Shown piece after piece: positions 47,601 to 58,900 of a stretch of 64,000 bases of DNA. Origin of the DNA: Edaphochlamys debaryana (Eukaryota > Chlorophyta > Chlorophyceae > Chlamydomonadales); contig JAEHOE010000130.1 in the NCBI GenBank assembly GCA_016858145.1, positions 297,479 to 361,478 on the forward strand, given 5' to 3'. The notes beneath the pieces were generated by a model, which worked only from the letters and a program-made list of their open reading frames with translations, had not been told where the DNA came from and did not search any database. Positions within the stretch are counted from its first letter, which is position 1. The number at the start of each line of letters is the position of its first letter. A program made the position numbers and the translations under genes.

Positions 47601-50600
47601 CCCAGCCCCTCAACTTACCACGAAGTTCCAGAGGCCCGCCTCCGTCCCCTCCCGCCCCCCTCCTGCGTGGGCAGCGGCGTGAAGCTAGCGGCCCCACCAC
47701 CAGCGAGCCCTAGGCCCCCCACGCCACCATTAAGACGTGCCTCCCTGCCCCCCCCCACACCCCGCACCCCCTCCTCGCCAGGTGCTGGTCAACGCCTTCA
47801 TCGGGCTGCTCGAGTCGGACCGCTTCCACCAGCTCACGGCCACCGCCCCCGGCCCCGCCCCCGCCCCGGGCCGCGTCAGCAGCAGCGGGGGCAGGCCCAC
47901 GCCCCTGCTGGCGGCCGCGCGCGGCTCCGCTGCAGCCGCGGGGGCCGAGGTGGTGCTGGACTTCGTGGCGGGGCTGGCGGCGGCGGGGCGGGTGGTGGTG
48001 CGGCCGGGCTTCGCGCTGCGGCTGCTGAGGCACGTGGCAGCGCGGGCGCAGGCGGCGCAGGCCGAGGCCGCCCTAGCAGCGGAGGCGGCAGCGGAGGTGA
48101 CGGGCCCAACCGGGGCTGCAGACAGCGACGCGAGCGGGGGGGCGAAGCCAGGGGCGGCGGGGTCGGCGACGGCTCGCGCACATGCGGATGCGGAGGCGGC
48201 TCGGGCGGCGCGTGTGGTGGCGGAGTGCGGTTCGCTGTTTGAGTCCCTGGTGGTGGCGGTGGGGGTCAACTGCGCGGGGGTGAGGCACGACCCGGACAAG
48301 ATGAGCCAGCAGGTGAGAGGAAGGGGAGGGGGCTAAGGGTAGTTCTGTTGTTGGTGTGGTGGTGGGAAAAGGGGCAGGAGGGGCATGTTTGGGAGGGCGG
48401 ATTTGGATTAGCATGGCCGCATGGCGGTCAGGAGGAGGGTCGAGCACGATGGCTGGCTACCTAGGGTTGTTGTGGAATCAGTTTACGTATCCAGAGGGCC
48501 TTTGGGGTATGGGCAACCCGGCAGTCACACCACCTAGCTCCCATCCCTTCTGACCCTGAACCCCACCTCCTTTCCCCCCCTCGCCCCCCCTCTCCCCCCT
48601 AGGAGGCGGAGGCCGCCCTGGACCTGGCCCGGCGCTGCAGCTTCCGCTCCGCCCTGGCCTCGCTGCACCACCTGCGGGGGGACTACCCGGCGGCCCTGGC
48701 CTGCCACCTGGAGCCAAGCCCCGCCCCCGCCCCCACGGCCCCTGCCCCCGGTGCACCCCTGGCCGCCGCTGGCATGCTGCGGCCTCAGCCCGGGGCCGCC
48801 AGCTCTGGGGCCGGCGGCGCGTTCGCCTACGTGCGGCAGTTCCTGGAGCGGGGCGGCCCCGGCCCCGCGCAGCGCTCCGCCATGCTGGAGGCGCTGCTGG
48901 GGGCGGCCCCGGCGCTGGTGACGGCGGACGCACGGGCCACGGCGCAGGTGCGGGCTGGGGCGGGAGGGGAAGCGGAGGGCGGCGGAGCGGCCCTGCGGGT
49001 CCCCTCTGCAGAGAGCTGCTAGCGGGCCCGGCTGGCCGCTGGCAAGGCAGCCCGCTAGCCCGCGACCCCTGCCGCCTACCCCGCCCCTCCTACCTCACTT
49101 GCTCTCTAGCCAGGCGACGTGAATCCCATTCTTCTCCCGCCCCCGCCCCCTTCCAACCCGCCTGCTTACCTCTTCCCCCCCCCACACAAACCCTCCCGCG
49201 CAGCTACTCCTGGCGCACTACCCCGGCGAGGGCCCCGCCGCCGCCCTGCTGCAGCGCCTGGGCGGGCAGCGGCGGCTGCAGTACCACTTCCTCACCGCCG
49301 CCCTGGCCACTCGGAGGGAGCTGCAGGAGGTGGGGCCCACGGACGGGGGCAGGCCCATGGTTAACGGGGTGCTCTCCTCCAGGATGCAGAACCCCGCGCT
49401 TGCCTGCTCCCTGCCTGCCTCCAGCAGTCGCCGGTCCCTCCGCCTCTCCTTCACGCCCTCCTGCCCCCTCTGCCCCCGCAGGCCCTGGCCGCCCACGACC
49501 CCGACCACCCCACCCCGCCCCGCGCCACCACCTCCCCCACCTCCGCCGGGCCCCTCTCCGCCGCCCTGGCGGGCACCTTCCTGCCCCCCTCCGCCTCCCC
49601 CACCGCGCTCGTGGCCTGGCTCTCGCAGCCCGCGGTGGCAGACGCCTACGTGGCGCTGCTGTGCGAGTACGACCCCGCCGCCGTACTGCCATACCTACAG
49701 CAGCACCACGAGTACGATGTACGGCACTGCGTGGAGGTGTGCCGTACGGCCGGCGTGCTGGACGCGCAGGCGTACCTGCACGAGCGCATGGGCGACCTGG
49801 AGGCGGCCCTGGAGCTTCACACGCGGGACGTGCAGAGGTGCGGGGGGGTGGGGGGCTGGGGTGGCCTCAGGGGGTGCAGGCGAGGGATGCTGCCAGTGGA
49901 CGCGATCTGCGGCTGCTGCGTTCATGAGCGCGTTCTCCTCGCGTCCCTGGAAACCCACCCCCTTCTCCTCACGGCTCATCGCGGCCTTCATGCCCCCCCT
50001 TGCCTTGCAGGCGCAACCGGGAGCTGGCCGAGGCGGTGCGCGGCGGTCGCGTCCCCTGCCCCCCGCCCGGCCCCGACGGTGCCGCCTGCTTCGACCACCT
50101 GGTCTGGCTGCTGCAGCTGTCGCCGCGGCTGGGCCTGCTGCTGCCGGTGGGGACCGGGAACACGGGCGCTGGGCTGGCACGCGTGCGGCCGGGCTCGGGC
50201 CGGGCGCCCTCTCCCTCTCCCTCGATGCCACTGTCACTGCGTGGTTGCGAATCGTGGCGCATGCACACCAGTTTCGGGTTTGTATCCGCACCATGTGCAT
50301 TGCAGTTCATCCTTTATGCCCTCTGCTTCGCGCACGCGCTCGCCCTGCTCTTCTGCTTCAAGCGCTCTGCTTCCCTCCTTGCCCGTCGCCCTTCGCAGAG
50401 CTCTCTGGGCCGGGCGGCAGCTGAGGCGGCGGTGCGCGCTCGCCACTCGTCGACAGGCTCCCGGGAGGCGCACACCGCTGAAGCTTCACTCGGCAGGTGA
50501 GGGCTTGAGCGCCCCCACATTTCCTCTGGCTGAGCCGCCATTTGCACGCGTACACTGACACGTGCCCGCCCACCGCTGCCGCCCTCCAGGCACGCTGCCT

Positions 50601-50998
50601 CGCCGGCAGCGCCGCCGCTGAGCACCGCCGGCTCCTTCGCGGCCGCCGCGGCAGCGGCCGCCAGCAGCGTCGCCTCCAGCGCCGCCACTGCCGTGGTAGC
50701 CACCGCCTCAACCGCCGCCAACGCCGCCTCGGCTGTCGCCTCCGCCGCCTCGGCCATCGCCGCTGCGGCAGTTTCCGCTACCTCCTACAGTGCCTGGATG
50801 GGCAGTGCGGGCGCTCCAGCGGGGGACGTCCATGCGGGCCCTGCCGGGACCAAGGCGGAGGCGGCGGTAGCGGGGGCAGCCGTGGAAGGACACGGCCCGG
50901 CGGCGCCTGCGTCCCACCCTGGCCGGCCCCCTCCAGAGCTGGTCCTGGCCTGGGAGGCGCTCTGCAGCGCTGTGGCCTTTTGCGGCCGCGCCTTCAAA

Positions 50999-51033
<35 letters not shown>

Positions 51034-53198
51034 CCAACACCAACAACAGCAGGGCTCTGCTGCCTCGGGCCACGAAGACGACTCCCACTCTTCCCACTCC
51101 TCCCACCACCATCACCACCACCACCACCACCACCACCACTCCTCGTCCCGCCACGGCCACCACAGCCGGCACCGGCCCTCCCCCGACTCCGGCTCGCAGG
51201 CCTCCGCCTCCCCGGACCTCGCCCCCGCCTCCTCCCTGCCGCCCACCTGGTGCTGGTACCGCCTGCTGGACGCATACGTGGAGCAGGTGGGGGAGAGGGA
51301 GAGGGAGGGGGAAGACGGGGAAAGGGGAGGTTTTGGGGGGGTTTAAGTGGGAAGAATGCACGGGTTGTGTGAATTTGATGGTTTGAGTGGCGAGGCTTGC
51401 AAAACGCAAGCACAAGGTGCAGGTGCAGGCAGGAATTCCCTTTGTGTTGTACTTGGGGACTGTTACTGGCATGAGAGGCCGTTCGGCGGCCATCTGTCGC
51501 GAGGCGTGGCTCCGGACCAACGGCACGGACCTCCCTGGGCCGCAGGTGCAGACCGCGCGGCACGCCGAGACCGCGGAGGAGTCGGAGGCGGGGAGCCGAG
51601 GCGTGGCTGCGATCAGCGCAGCCGGCGCTGGCAGCGCAAGCGCGGGGGCGCTGGGCGGCGAGGCCGCTGCAGCAGCGGCGGCCGCGGACCGAGTGCTGCG
51701 GCACGTCTTCTGCGTCTTCCTCGAGGAGGTGGGGCGCAGCGGTGCATGCGGCCATGGGGCTCCGGGCCGAACCCACATTTAAATCTGCCTCCCCGGCTCT
51801 TGTGACGGGTCTCATCTGCACCTCTATTGCCCCTCCAGTCCATCTCCCCAGGGCCGCTCCATGCCTATCCCTCCTCAACTCCTGCCTCCTGCCCGCCCCC
51901 ATCTTGCCCCCCACCCCCACCCCCACCCCGTCCCCCCCTACCTCCCACGCCAGGTCATCAGCCGCATGGCCGAGCTGGTGCCCCCCAGTGAGGTGGTGCG
52001 CCACGTCATCGGGGCGTACGGCAGCCAGCGCTTCGGGGGCTTCAGGTGGGGGAGCGCGGCCGCGGGAAGGAGGGCGGGCAGAGCGACGGGCGACGGGACG
52101 GTTTATGTTTTTTGGATTGCATTGCAGAGGGCAGCCCATGTCCGTCTCTGACACGGCTCTGGCTTCCGCCAGCCTAAAGCCGCTGCTGTACCAACCAACC
52201 CCCGGTCCTCCGCCTTCCCCCCGCCCTTGCCCCTCCCGCCAGGTCCACGCTGCTGGGCCTGCTGGGCTCGTGCGCGTACGAGCAGGCCATCATGTCCAGC
52301 GCACAGAGGCTCATCAGCAGGGGCGTGTTTGCCAGCCTCAGGTGAGCCTCTCGGGGGGTCTGCATGGACAGAGCGGGACAGGGGTAATGCCGCCCTCGGC
52401 TGGCTGGCTGGAGGTATTGCTCATGGGTCCACTGCCCTTGGCTCCCCTCCTTTCATGTGCCGATGCGGCACCGGAAGTCCCTTCACGGACCCATACAGCT
52501 TGTGCCGTTTCGCCCTGCCCGTGGTCCTGAACCTCGGGTCTCCACCCTAGTGTGCGTCGATGTTCCCCATCGCCCGACCCCGCCCCTTTTTGTTTTTTTG
52601 CCCCTGCAGGCACCGCAAGGCCCTGGTTTCTGGATGCTTCCCGACGTCCCGCCTGCACAAGGAGGCGCCGGAGGGCGACGACACGGAGGGCAGCCCAGCG
52701 GAGGCCACGGAAGCCGCCGCCGGGGAGCCCTCCCATGCGGCGGGGCCTGTGTGGCGGCAGCAGGAGGGTGCGGGCGCGGTCTCAGACGCGGCGGGGCTGT
52801 TCCGGGCTCCAGGGTCTGGGGGCTTTGCTGCACGCCACGGAGCGGGGGTGGACGGCGAACTCCGACTTGACATGGCCCCTGCGGGCCGAGGCGGCTCGGA
52901 CACAGCGCCTGGCAACCTCTGGGCTGCATTGGCAGGGGAGGATGCTTCGGAGGAGAGGCGCTGGGCAGGTCGCAGTGGGATGGTACGGGCCCGTGTGCAC
53001 TTACCGGCCGGCGTGGTCGTGAGGGCGGGGAGGGGAGCAGGGACTGCGGCAGGTCAGTGGGGCGCGGGCAGAGCAGGGGCGGGGGTAGCAGCATCTGGCC
53101 CTGGGCGAGGCGTCGGTGCGGGTGTGGGTACGGCAACGGGCGGGGGGGGCCTGGATGTGGACGAGCTGCTCAGCTGGACGCAGGCTCTGGCGCGATAG
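41624..53198 (+). CDS. VPS8: VPS8, CORVET endosomal tethering subunit (core)
   Basis: VPS8 is the Rab5-binding subunit of CORVET, which tethers early endosomes. Twenty-six exons join in phase to ~2,250 residues: 41624-41913, 42077-42527, 42716-42828, 42958-43110, 43340-44333, 44484-44587, 44725-44883, 45117-45187, 45326-45536, 45693-45854, 46002-46154, 46400-46668, 46904-46989, 47130-47266, 47407-47547, 47782-48312, 48603-48947, 49204-49329, 49482-49837, 50011-50146, 50399-50496, 50590-51286, 51546-51728, 51954-52045, 52243-52341, 52610-53198. A WD40 propeller comes first (VALSGGIMAVGTSLGAAL, GHASGSLAVWDL), then the alpha-solenoid with family motifs LTWQERLRTL, CVLHFDIEALDLDQVLRLCE, FKLLVYLRCMFRRQRFPPG, YVALLCEYDPAAVLPYLQ and HERMGDLEAALELH. 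The animal C-terminal RING cysteines are absent: after RLISRGVFASLRH comes a Gly/Ala-rich tail. Gly/Ala/Ser, poly-Gln and poly-His insertions enlarge it over human VPS8 (~1,430). It probably shares one transcript with the preceding region. Confidence 0.88.
50997..51143 (+). repeat. CAG/CAA and CAC/CAT triplet tracts in VPS8
   Basis: A CAG/CAA tract (about 50,997-51,053) encodes a nearly pure Gln run interrupted by His, and a CAC/CAT tract (about 51,108-51,143) encodes about twelve His in a row. Mixed codons suggest partial stabilisation. Both sit in an insertion between two conserved helices of the VPS8 solenoid (VAFCGRAFK before, WCWYRLLDAYVEQ after). Confidence 0.9.
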
Positions 53199-53335
53199 AA
53201 ATGATGCGGGCACTTGGTGGTCCGACAGAGGAATCTTAATGAAAGATGGAATGTACGCACAAAACCCAGGAACGGAATGTTGGGGCCCTGGAGCTGCCGA
53301 GTACAATTTGATTGTGTCATGCAAAAAAGTTCAGC

Positions 53336-54122
53336 TCATAATATGTCGGACCCAGGAATGCGGGGGCCGCTGATGGCACGCCCAATGTCAGTGCTTCCTA
53401 TTTCATTCATGTACTCGCAAAGTGCCGTTGCAACAGGGCAAGACCAAAAGTGATGCTCCCGAGGCCCATGCGTCATCAAGGCACCGCAGGGGCAGCGTGG
53501 GGCACCGGCGGCCTGGCGCCGGCCCCGAGACCGGCCCCGCCCACGCCCACGCCCGCGACCCCGCCCACGCCCACGCCCACGGCGCCCCTGTCCGGGACAC
53601 GAAGCCCCGGCGCAGGCAGCCCCCTCCGCCGCCGCGGCTTGCGCCGCCCGACGCTCATGCCAAGCAAAGAACGCAAAGCCGTTGAGGGCCAGCCGCCAGA
53701 AAGGCTCCTTGTGCTCATTCTCCCAGCGCAGGCCCCACAGCCGCGCCAGGGTGCTCCGCAGCGCAGCCAGGGCCGCGGCCGGCGCCGGGCCGGCGAGGCC
53801 GAGCGCCTGCGACACGAAGGCCCCATGCTTTGCATCCAGCGCCTCCAGGCGCGGCGCTAGCTGCAGGGACGTGGCCACCTTGACGGACAGCGCAGTCACG
53901 GGGATGACCGCGGCTCCAAGGCGCCAGCCCAGCGCCTCCGTCCAGGCAAGCCCGCCAGGCAGCCCGGGGCTCCCGGGAGGCGGCCAAGCAGCGCCGCAAA
54001 CCGCTCCAGCGCCAACAGCCCATCCTGCAGAGCGTGGTCGAGCTGAGAGTGGTCATAGCCCCGGTCGCCGGGGCCCCAGAGGCGCAGCACGTGCCGGAGC
54101 ACACGCCGTCGGTACATCAGGT
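53336..54122 (-). mobile_element. 3' remnant of a LINE-type retrotransposon
   Basis: On the minus strand the segment encodes the end of a reverse-transcriptase polyprotein. The upstream part reads YRRRVLRHVLRLWGPGDRG and YDHSQLDHALQDGLLALERF; after a frame shift near 53,970 it continues with ALGWRLGAAVIPVTALSVKV and then a cysteine/histidine cluster, CPCGALMTHGPREHHFWSC, the zinc-binding motif that follows the polymerase in many non-LTR elements. The polymerase itself is missing, so the copy is 5'-truncated, as is usual for LINEs. A (GR)n run from a GC-rich minisatellite interrupts the C-terminal part (about 53,530-53,590). No target-site duplication was identified. It starts only ~140 bases beyond the VPS8 stop codon. 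Confidence 0.7.
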
Positions 54123-54345
54123 TAGGGCTGTCGTCGGGCTGAGGGGCGCAGGCCCCGTTTGGTGCGGGTGGTCTAGGGCTTTCTTTTCTCGTGCCGGTTG
54201 TTCCGCCAGAGGTCAGGGCTGTCGTCGGGCTGCGAGGCGCAGGCCCCGGTTGGTGCTGGTGGTTCGGGCTGTCGTCGGGCTGAGGGGCGCAGGCCCCGTT
54301 TGGTGCGGGTGGTGTAGGGCTTTCTTTTCTCGTGCCGGTTGTTCC
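54120..54345. repeat. Minisatellite cluster A (~52-bp theme)
   Basis: At least three copies of a theme that reads AGGGCTGTCGTCGGGCTG, then GCGCAGGCCCCG and TTTGGTG, occur here, two of them within a larger duplicated block that also contains TTTCTTTTCTCGTGCCGGTT. The same theme recurs at 55,025-55,220. The cluster abuts the truncated end of the LINE remnant. Confidence 0.75.
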
Positions 54346-55024
54346 GCCCCGGGTTGGGGGGTGCATGTTAGGCCGTGGACAGACGTGACCGGTCAACCGG
54401 GAGTGCGAGTCTGACGATGGAGGAAGTGCTTTTGCTTTCTGCTATCAGGCCTGTGTTTCGTTTTACTCTTAGTGGGGCTCTTTACTTCTTCCTGCGGTGT
54501 TGTCAGTTGAGGGTCGGTGCGGAGGTCTTGTTTGTGGGCGGTTTTTTGTAGGTGTGGGGGTCAGAGAGCAGGTGCCCAGGATTTGAGGACTGGGCATAGT
54601 CATGGCCTGCGTCTGGTGGTTAGGAAGCCGGTGCAGGTGCCCAGAACGTCTCAGCTGGGCATAGCTAGACCTGACCGGAGGTGGTGTCTTCTGAGAGGGA
54701 GCTTCAGGGAACGGCCCTGTCCCAGTGCGTGGCTGTGGCCGGGGTCATGGGTTTTCTGGCCCAAGGGTCTACTCTTTCTTCCTGCGCCGTGGGGGTCCGG
54801 CCTTTCTCATGGTGCTGCGTCTTCCTATCGTTCCTTCCTGTCAGCACCCGTCCTTGTCCTGGCTGAGTGGTTGATTGCTGGCAGCTCATCATCTCATGCG
54901 GTTATTTCTTCCAGAGTTTGCGGGGATCTCGGTGGTTTCAGGCCTGTCCATCAGAGGCAGGTCCGCTTGGCTTCGCCCCCTTCTCTCCTGTCCATGTAAT
55001 CCCTCTCAGAGAAAAAAAAAGCCC
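54346..55024. other. Spacer between minisatellite clusters
   Basis: About 680 bases of T- and G-rich sequence, noticeably less GC-rich than the gene region. No conserved coding motif, RNA gene or inverted repeat was recognised. It is probably part of the same repetitive or retroelement block because identical minisatellite clusters flank it. Confidence 0.4.
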
Positions 55025-55220
55025 GAGGTCAGGGCTGTCGTCGGGCTGCGAGGCGCAGGCCCCGGTTGGTGCTGGTGGTTTAGGGCTCTCGTCGGGCTGA
55101 GGGGCGCCGGCCCCGGTTGGTTCTGGTGGTTAGGGCTGTCGTCGGGCTGAGGGGTGCAGGCCCCGTTTGGTGCTGGTGGTTTAGGGCTCTCGTCGGGCTG
55201 GGGGGGTGCAGGCCCCTGGT
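55025..55220. repeat. Minisatellite cluster B (~52-bp theme)
   Basis: Four tandem units of about 52 bp repeat the theme of cluster A (GGGCTGTCGTCGGGCTG with GCAGGCCCCG and TTGGTGCTGGTGGTT). They are preceded by an A-run near 55,011-55,020. A pyrimidine-rich TCTGCTCTGTTT repeat follows directly (about 55,222-55,300). Confidence 0.8.
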
Positions 55221-55967
55221 CTGCTCTGTCCTTTTCTGCTCTGTTTCTGCGCTTTTCTGCTCTGTTTCTGCTCTTCTTCTGCTCTGGTCTGCTCTCGCCT
55301 GACCTGGTGTAACACACCAACGTGAAAAAAAAAATCAGGGTCCAACGCCGCCGCTGACGTGAGGAAGGCGGCTGCCCAGGCTGCGGCGCAGCCCGCTCCA
55401 CCCGGACAGCGCGGAGCGCATCCCAGCAGCGCACGGCCACTCCAACGGAGGTGAGGGAGCCGAGGGCGAACAGGTCAGGGACAAGGACAAGGACCGGGAC
55501 AGAAGAGGTCCTCAAGGGACCGGGGCGAAACCTCAGCAGAGGACGCACAGCGGCCAGGCAAGCCTGGCAGAGGTCAGCTCTCACCGGAGCGAGTCCAGAG
55601 AGCTGCTCCAAAGCATTCCATGCCTTGAGCACCATTGTGGGGGAGGGCGGGGTTTTGGGGGGTTGGGGGGTTGGGTGTTGTTCCCGTTGCTGTTGTGTGG
55701 AGGGGCAGCCTTTGGGGAGGCTGTTCGCGTTTTGGTGGCTGTGTTTTGGGGGTACTCTGCGCTTTGGTGAGGGGGGGTCGGGGGGGGGGGTGGTTCTCCT
55801 GTGCTGCTAGGTCGGTGGTCTGATTGTCGTGGTGTGGAGCCGGGGAGGTGGTGTCTTCGCCCTGGTCCTTCGCGGACCTCTTCCGTCCCTTTTTTTGTTT
55901 TCTGAGATGAGGCTTACATGGTGGCTCAGAGGTCCCTGTCCTCGTCCTTGTCCCTGTCCTGTCTCTA
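55221..55967. other. Repeat-flanked spacer, G-rich, no gene
   Basis: The stretch holds TCTGCTCTGT repeats at its left end, a purine-rich middle part and a very G-rich tract at about 55,638-55,800. A minus-strand frame at 55,635-55,330 has some protein-like sequence (LKAWNALEQLSGLAP) and could be more retroelement debris, but no family motif confirms this. Confidence 0.4.
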
Positions 55968-58900
55968 GGGAGACCCGGGGGAAGGCCGGGGCGGGGCCGG
56001 GGCCGCGGACCCCACCTCCGTGCAAAGTCGGCCCGCTCTGCTCCGGGCGGTTCCAAGCCCGCCATCCCCCTTGCAAGCATCTAGTATATGTATTGAAGGG
56101 TTGAGAAGGCTTGGGAAGTGCGGGGACGCGGTGGGGCGAGAGCTGCGCGCTCTGGGAGACCCGGGGCAAGGCCGGGGGCCGGGGCCGCGGACCCCGCCTC
56201 CGCGCAAAATCGGCCCGCTCTGCTCCGGGCCGTTCCAAGCCCGCCATCCCCCTTGCAAGCATCTAGTATATGTATTGAAGGGTTGAGAAGGCTTGGGAAG
56301 TGCGGGGACGCGGTGGGGCGAGAGCTGCGCGCTCTGGGAGACCCGGGGCAAGGCCGGGGGCCGGGGCCGCGGACCCCGCCTCCACGCAAAATCGGCCCGC
56401 TCTGCTCCGGGCCGTTGCAAGCCCGCCATCCCCCTTGCAAGCATCTATTATATGTATTGAAGGGTTGAGAAGGCTTGGGAAGTGCGGGGACGCGGTGGGG
56501 CGAGAGCTGCGCGCTCTGGGAGACCCGGGGCAAGGCCGGGGGCCGGGGCCGCGGACCCCGCCTCCGCGCAAAATCGGCCCGCTCTGCTCCGGGCCGTTCC
56601 AAGCCCGCCATCCCCCTTGCAAGCATCTAGTATATGTATTGAAGGGTTGAGAAGGCTTGGGAAGTGCGGGGACGCGGTGGGGCGAGAGCTGCGCGCTCTG
56701 GGAGACCCGGGGCAAGGCCGGGGGCCGGGGCCGCGGACCCCGCCTCCGCGCAAAATCGGCCCGCTCTGCTCCGGGCCGTTCCAAGCCCGCCATCCCCCTT
56801 GCAAGCATCTAGTATATGTATTGAAGGGTTGAGAAGGCTTGGGAAGTGCGGGGACGCGGTGGGGCGAGAGCTGCGCGCTCTGGGAGACCCGGGGCAAGGC
56901 CGGGGGCCGGGGCCGCGGACCCCGCCTCCGCGCAAAGTCGGCCCGCTCTGCTCCGGGCCGTTCCAAGCCCGCCATCCCCCTTGCAAGCATCTAGTATATG
57001 TATTGAAGGGTTGAGAAGGCTTGGGAAGTGCGGGGACGCGGTGGGGCGAGAGCTGCGCGCTCTGGGAGACCCGGGGCAAGGCCGGGGGCCGGGGCCGCGG
57101 ACCCCGCCTCCGCGCAAAATCGGCCCGCTCTGCTCCGGGCCGTTGCAAGCCCGCCATCCCCCTTGCAAGCATCTAGTATATGTATTGAAGGGTTGAGAAG
57201 GCTTGGGAAGTGCGGGGACGCGGTGGGGCGAGAGCTGCGCGCTCTGGGAGACCCGGGGCAAGGCCGGGGGCCGGGGCCGCGGACCCCGCCTCCGCACAAA
57301 ATCGGCCCGCTCTGCTCCGGGCCGTTCCAAGCCCGCCATCCCCCTTGCAAGCATCTATTATATGTATTGAAGGGTTGAGAAGGCTTGGGAAGTGCGGGGA
57401 CGCGGTGGGGCGAGTGCTGCGCGCTCTGGGAGACCCGGGGCAAGGCCGGGGGCCGGGGCCGCGGACCCCGCCTCCGCGCAAAATCGGCCCGCTCTGCTCC
57501 GGGCCGTTGCAAGCCCGCCATCCCCCTTGCAAGCATCTAGTATATGTATTGAAGGGTTGAGAAGGCTTGGGAAGTGCGGGGACGCGGTGGGGCGAGAGCT
57601 GCGCGCTCTGGGAGACCCGGGGCAAGGCCGGGGGCCGGGGCCGCGGACCCCGCCTCCGCGCAAAATCGGCCCGCTCTGCTCCGGGCCGTTCCAAGCCCGC
57701 CATCCCCCTTGCAAGCATCTATTATATGTATTGAAGGGTTGAGAAGGCTTGGGAAGTGCGGGGACGCGGTGGGGCGAGAGCTGCGCGCTCTGGGAGACCC
57801 GGGGCAAGGCCGGGGGCCGGGGCCGCGGACCCCGCCTCCGCGCAAAATCGGCCCGCTCTGCTCCGGGCCGTTCCAAGCCCGCCATCCCCCTTGCAAGCAT
57901 CTAGTATATGTATTGAAGGGTTGAGAAGGCTTGGGAAGTGCGGGGACGCGGTGGGGCGAGAGCTGCGCGCTCTGGGAGACCCGGGGCAAGGCCGGGGGCC
58001 GGGGCCGCGGACCCCGCCTCCGCGCAAAATCGGCCCGCTCTGCTCCGGGCCGTTGCAAGCCCGCCATCCCCCTTGCAAGCATCTAGTATATGTATTGAAG
58101 GGTTGAGAAGGCTTGGGAAGTGCGGGGACGCGGTGGGGCGAGAGCTGCGCGCTCTGGGAGACCCGGGGCAAGGCCGGGGGCCGGGGCCGCGGACCCCGCC
58201 TCCGCGCAAAATCGGCCCGCTCTGCTCCGGGCCGTTGCAAGCCCGCCATCCCCCTTGCAAGCATCTAGTATATGTATTGAAGGGTTGAGAAGGCTTGGGA
58301 AGTGCGGGGACGCGGTGGGGCGAGAGCTGCGCGCTCTGGGAGACCCGGGGCAAGGCCGGGGGCCGGGGCCGCGGACCCCGCCTCCGCGCAAAATCGGCCC
58401 GCTCTGCTCCGGGCCGTTCCAAGCCCGCCATCCCCCTTGCAAGCATCTAGTATATGTATTGAAGGGTTGAGAAGGCTTGGGAAGTGCGGGGACGCGGTGG
58501 GGCGAGAGCTGCGCGCTCTGGGAGACCCGGGGCAAGGCCGGGGGCCGGGGCCGCGGACCCCGCCTCCGCGCAAAATCGGCCCGCTCTGCTCCGGGCCGTT
58601 CCAAGCCCGCCATCCCCCTTGCAAGCATCTAGTATATGTATTGAAGGGTTGAGAAGGCTTGGGAAGTGCGGGGACGCGGTGGGGCGAGAGCTGCGCGCTC
58701 TGGGAGACCCGGGGCAAGGCCGGGGGCCGGGGCCGCGGACCCCGCCTCCGCGCAAAATCGGCCCGCTCTGCTCCGGGCCGTTCAAGCCCGCCATCCCCCT
58801 TGCAAGCATCTAGTATATGTATTGAAGGGTTGAGAAGGCTTGGGAAGTGCGGGGACGCGGTGGGGCGAGAGCTGCGCGCTCTGGGAGACCCGGGGCAAGG

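Noticed and set aside
55078..55090. Telomere-like GGTTTAGGG
   Set aside because: Single occurrences inside the minisatellite unit; no tandem TTTTAGGG array, so not a telomere.
55330..55635. Minus-strand frame as an independent gene
   Set aside because: It lies within repeat debris, has no recognised motif and passes into low-complexity lysine/arginine sequence from a DNA repeat; retroelement debris is more likely.
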